A stretch of DNA of 7,733 nucleotides from Flectobacillus sp. (GTDB lineage: Bacteria > Bacteroidota > Bacteroidia > Cytophagales > Spirosomataceae): NCBI GenBank assembly GCA_029865665.1, contig JARXAV010000127.1, forward strand, positions 1-7,733, written 5' to 3'. This document shows, piece by piece, positions 6,014-7,733 of this stretch (position 1 is its first letter; every line of letters starts with the position of its first letter). The notes below the pieces were generated by a model. That model had not been told where the DNA came from. It saw nothing but the letters and a program-made list of their open reading frames with translations, and ran no database searches. Position numbers and translations under genes: made by a program.

Positions 6014-6041
6014 GCATTTTTTTTTGACTTGATAAAATGAA

Positions 6042-6494
6042 CTACTCCGCCAATACGGCATCTTCTAAAATATAATTCATCTCATAGACATCTTCTGCAT
6101 TCAACTTTAATTTTCCGATAAAGGTGTGCATTTCATCTGTCTTATACTTTTTGACCGTTCCTTTACGGGGTTTCAAGGAAATTACCGACTCTGGCCCTGC
6201 CGCTCCACAAAAGAAACATTGACTATTCGGGAAAGCCGATAATACATAAATATTAGCCGAAACGTCCACAGGAATGACATATCCACGAATGGACACTTCT
6301 TTGTTTTCCAAGCGTTTTACGGTAGGGGCAAAGGTGGGGTATAACATAAAAATAGATTCTTGCGGATACCATTTTTTCTTGAAGGATACATTTTTCAAGA
6401 CCTCCCACGTCACTTTTTCTGCGGGGTGTTGGCATAACCCTGCAAAGCTAATAGAAAGGAATAAAGACACTAAAATAAAAAATCGCTTAGTCAT
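6042..6494 (-). CDS. Secreted DUF3299-like protein with a CxxC motif
   Basis: A 150-residue exported protein. Residues 1-21 are a signal peptide (TKR start, then a Phe/Leu/Ser-rich core); cleavage near LCQ at 20-22 is likely, and C21 makes a lipoprotein a lesser possibility. The mature part resembles DUF3299 proteins: a W-x-V-L opening (30-33), FAPTVKRLENKEVSIRGYVIP (about 55-75), then VLSAFPNSQCFFCGAAGPES with the C93-x-x-C96 pair. The CxxC could bind metal or act as a redox pair; I cannot tell which. In Vibrio cholerae I recall a DUF3299 protein in the Zur-controlled zrg zinc locus together with an ABC ATPase and permease, and here too a permease lies just upstream. The gap to the permease stop is 165 bp and contains the duplicated palindrome. 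The psd gene lies 72 bp downstream. The family call is moderately sure; the metal role is inferred. Confidence 0.75.
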   Translation of the reverse strand: MTKRFFILVSLFLSISFAGLCQHPAEKVTWEVLKNVSFKKKWYPQESIFMLYPTFAPTVKRLENKEVSIRGYVIPVDVSANIYVLSAFPNSQCFFCGAAGPESVISLKPRKGTVKKYKTDEMHTFIGKLKLNAEDVYEMNYILEDAVLAE

Positions 6495-6543
6495 TGATTT
6501 TGAAGTTTGAAAGTTTGTTATTTTAATTATTTAGTAGCTATAT

Positions 6544-6650
6544 CGAACAGTTAATCTGCTGATAGCTAAACCTATAAGGTTTTTGAAACCTTATAGGTTT
6601 CCGAGCAGTTAATTTGTGGGTTAGTCTCAAAACCCTATAGGTCTTTGAAC
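6544..6650. repeat. Imperfect tandem duplication around an ACCTATAAGGT palindrome
   Basis: Two copies of a unit of roughly 48 bases start at 6544 and 6602, a period of 58. Both open with CGA(A/G)CAGTTAAT(C/T)TG and continue through a short variable part to a palindromic core: AAACCTATAAGGT in copy 1 and AAACCCTATAGGT in copy 2. Copy 1 is followed by a complete mirror copy of its core (see 6568-6600); copy 2 lacks it. The element fills most of the gap between the permease and the DUF3299-like gene. It has the look of a REP-like intergenic repeat. Confidence 0.7.
6568..6600. repeat. 15-bp perfect inverted repeat with 3-nt loop (REP-like)
   Basis: The arms AAACCTATAAGGTTT (6568-6582) and AAACCTTATAGGTTT (6586-6600) pair perfectly around TTG. 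Each arm is itself nearly palindromic (AAACC...GGTTT), so the site can fold as one long hairpin or as two small ones. No T run follows in either direction, so I do not call it an intrinsic terminator. It may stabilise the permease mRNA, separate its expression from that of the next gene, or be a dispersed genomic repeat. Confidence 0.85.
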
Positions 6651-6659
6651 AAAATACAC

Positions 6660-7733
6660 CTATTCCTCCGCCAATGTTTTAGAAATATTGATTTTATAAA
6701 TACCTATAGATGGCAAGGCTGCCGCCAAAAGTCCAATCGCTAAGGCACCTAGCAATAACCAGTATTCTTCTTTTAGTAAAGAAACTAATTGAAAATCATA
6801 ATGGAAGTTTTCAGATACATTCTGACTTAATGCCCATAGCCCAATTCTGCTCAAGACAATCCCCGATACAAAGCCCATTAGGCTTAACAAAAGTCCTTCT
6901 AATAATAAAAGGAAGAAGAGTTTTAACCGACTTGCTCCCATCGACAACATCAGTGCCATTTCATAACGCCGTTCTTTCAAGGAATTGTATAAAGACACAA
7001 AAACACTAATGCCAGACACCACAATAATCACCAAGGCAACCAGTTGAAGCGTTTCTATCCCAAAGCCTAATAATTCAAACAGACGGTTGATTTCGATAGC
7101 AGGCAAAGCCGCTTGAATCGTGGTATTTTGATTGATATTACGTGCCAACATCATTCCCATGACAGGGTTTCGGAACTTCACCAAGGCAGCAGTAACTTCT
7201 TTGCTTTCCTCCTCTTCGTGGTGTTCTTCCTCCGAATTTAGCATCTCTACCACAGAATGCTGTTCGCCTTTATGTTCATGCACCGCCCAAACGCTACCCA
7301 AAGACGTGACGATAAGCTGATCTAAAACCGAATTGGTAGCATTCAAAACTCCTACCACTTTGAAAAGTTGTTCCTTATGCTGTTCGCCTTCGTGGTCAAA
7401 TCCGTGCTGACTGGCGAAGGCATCTCCTACTTTCAAGCCTTTATTACGAGCAACTTTACTTCCTACAACGACTTCCATGTCCTGAGAAAAAGCCTTACCC
7501 GATTGAAAACTCGCTTCAAAATGTTCCAAATACTGCGGGGTTGACCCAATAATGCGATAACCTTCATAATTATCTCCAATCGATAAAGGAATAATACTTT
7601 TGACCAACGGATTACGGCGAAGTCGATTCACTTCTTCCAACGAAATATTACCCGTAGGAGCATCCAATTGATAAACACTGGACAGAATCAGTTGCAAAGG
7701 ACTACCTTTTGCCCCCAAAACCATGTCGATACC
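6660..7733 (-). CDS. FtsX/MacB-type ABC transporter permease, 5' end beyond the window
   Basis: The C-terminal part of an inner-membrane ABC permease; 357 codons are visible. The first in-window ATG (7722-7724) is not the true start: it follows in-frame codons for G-I-D and precedes the conserved GAKGSPLQLILS, which in this family comes after an N-terminal membrane helix. A large external domain follows (about residues 15-215, numbered from that Met). It contains clusters of His and Glu at 107-116 and 149-174, with HEGEQH and HKGEQH as repeated motifs. Three membrane helices then appear at about 222-246, 268-295 and 320-343. The FtsX signature RRYEMALMLSMGASRLKLF at 252-270 sits between the first two. 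The external domain of this class typically handles lipoproteins, peptides or other envelope substrates. The ATPase is not in view and may lie to the right. The His/Glu clusters and the DUF3299-like neighbour suggest a metal-linked role, which is inference. Confidence 0.9.
   Translation of the reverse strand, partial: GIDMVLGAKGSPLQLILSSVYQLDAPTGNISLEEVNRLRRNPLVKSIIPLSIGDNYEGYRIIGSTPQYLEHFEASFQSGKAFSQDMEVVVGSKVARNKGLKVGDAFASQHGFDHEGEQHKEQLFKVVGVLNATNSVLDQLIVTSLGSVWAVHEHKGEQHSVVEMLNSEEEHHEEEESKEVTAALVKFRNPVMGMMLARNINQNTTIQAALPAIEINRLFELLGFGIETLQLVALVIIVVSGISVFVSLYNSLKERRYEMALMLSMGASRLKLFFLLLLEGLLLSLMGFVSGIVLSRIGLWALSQNVSENFHYDFQLVSLLKEEYWLLLGALAIGLLAAALPSIGIYKINISKTLAEE

Noticed and set aside
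6253..6510. Open frames on both strands overlapping the DUF3299-like gene
   Set aside because: They are frame shadows of a gene with a signal peptide and recognisable family motifs.
6568..6600. Intrinsic terminator for the permease
   Set aside because: The hairpin is strong, but no T run follows on the minus strand, so I list it as a repeat only.
6710..7320. Plus-strand open frames opposite the permease
   Set aside because: They are antisense to a well-supported FtsX-type permease and have no family features.

Overview
The window looks like chromosomal DNA of a low-GC member of the Bacteroidota, most likely Cytophagales. This rests on the company of genes (a LytTR response regulator, a two-CCG-domain Fe-S protein followed by the small protein usually mislabelled 'ABC transporter ATPase', a short phosphatidylserine decarboxylase, and a cytochrome/FG-GAP lipoprotein). 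It also rests on A-rich leaders that mostly lack Shine-Dalgarno sequences and on a good TAnnTTTG promoter box. The genus cannot be fixed from the sequence alone.

Layout from the left. (1) Positions 1-155 hold a strong minus-strand terminator at 72-101. (2) A LytTR response regulator lies on the minus strand at 156-875; its phospho-acceptor Asp is replaced by Asn. (3) Positions 876-1754 form an AT-rich gap with no convincing gene. It contains an orphan hairpin and a 19-codon signal-peptide-like mini-ORF. (4) Three plus-strand genes follow: a DUF423 membrane protein, the CCG-domain Fe-S protein, and the conserved 174-residue protein. (5) Around the convergent gene ends at 3584-3709 lies a mirror-image array of AGGTNNN heptamers. 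It forms a 23-bp perfect inverted repeat and runs into the last codons of the next gene. (6) Four minus-strand genes fill the rest. In transcription order they are a FtsX/MacB-type ABC permease cut by the right edge, a secreted DUF3299-like CxxC protein, phosphatidylserine decarboxylase, and a c-type-cytochrome/FG-GAP lipoprotein. A duplicated REP-like palindrome lies between the first two, a promoter box precedes psd, and a strong terminator follows psd.

How the genes may work together. The permease and the DUF3299-like protein probably belong to one envelope export or metal-handling system, whose ATPase and other parts would lie beyond the right edge. The permease's external domain is rich in His and Glu and carries a duplicated HxGEQH motif. 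The Fe-S protein and its small neighbour are probably co-transcribed and may share a redox role. The psd gene makes phosphatidylethanolamine and seems to be its own transcription unit. The cytochrome/FG-GAP lipoprotein appears to be separately transcribed. I see no complete new defence or mobile system. The most unusual items are the Asn-substituted receiver, the heptamer mirror array fused to a coding end, the duplicated palindrome, and the His-rich permease paired with the DUF3299-like protein.
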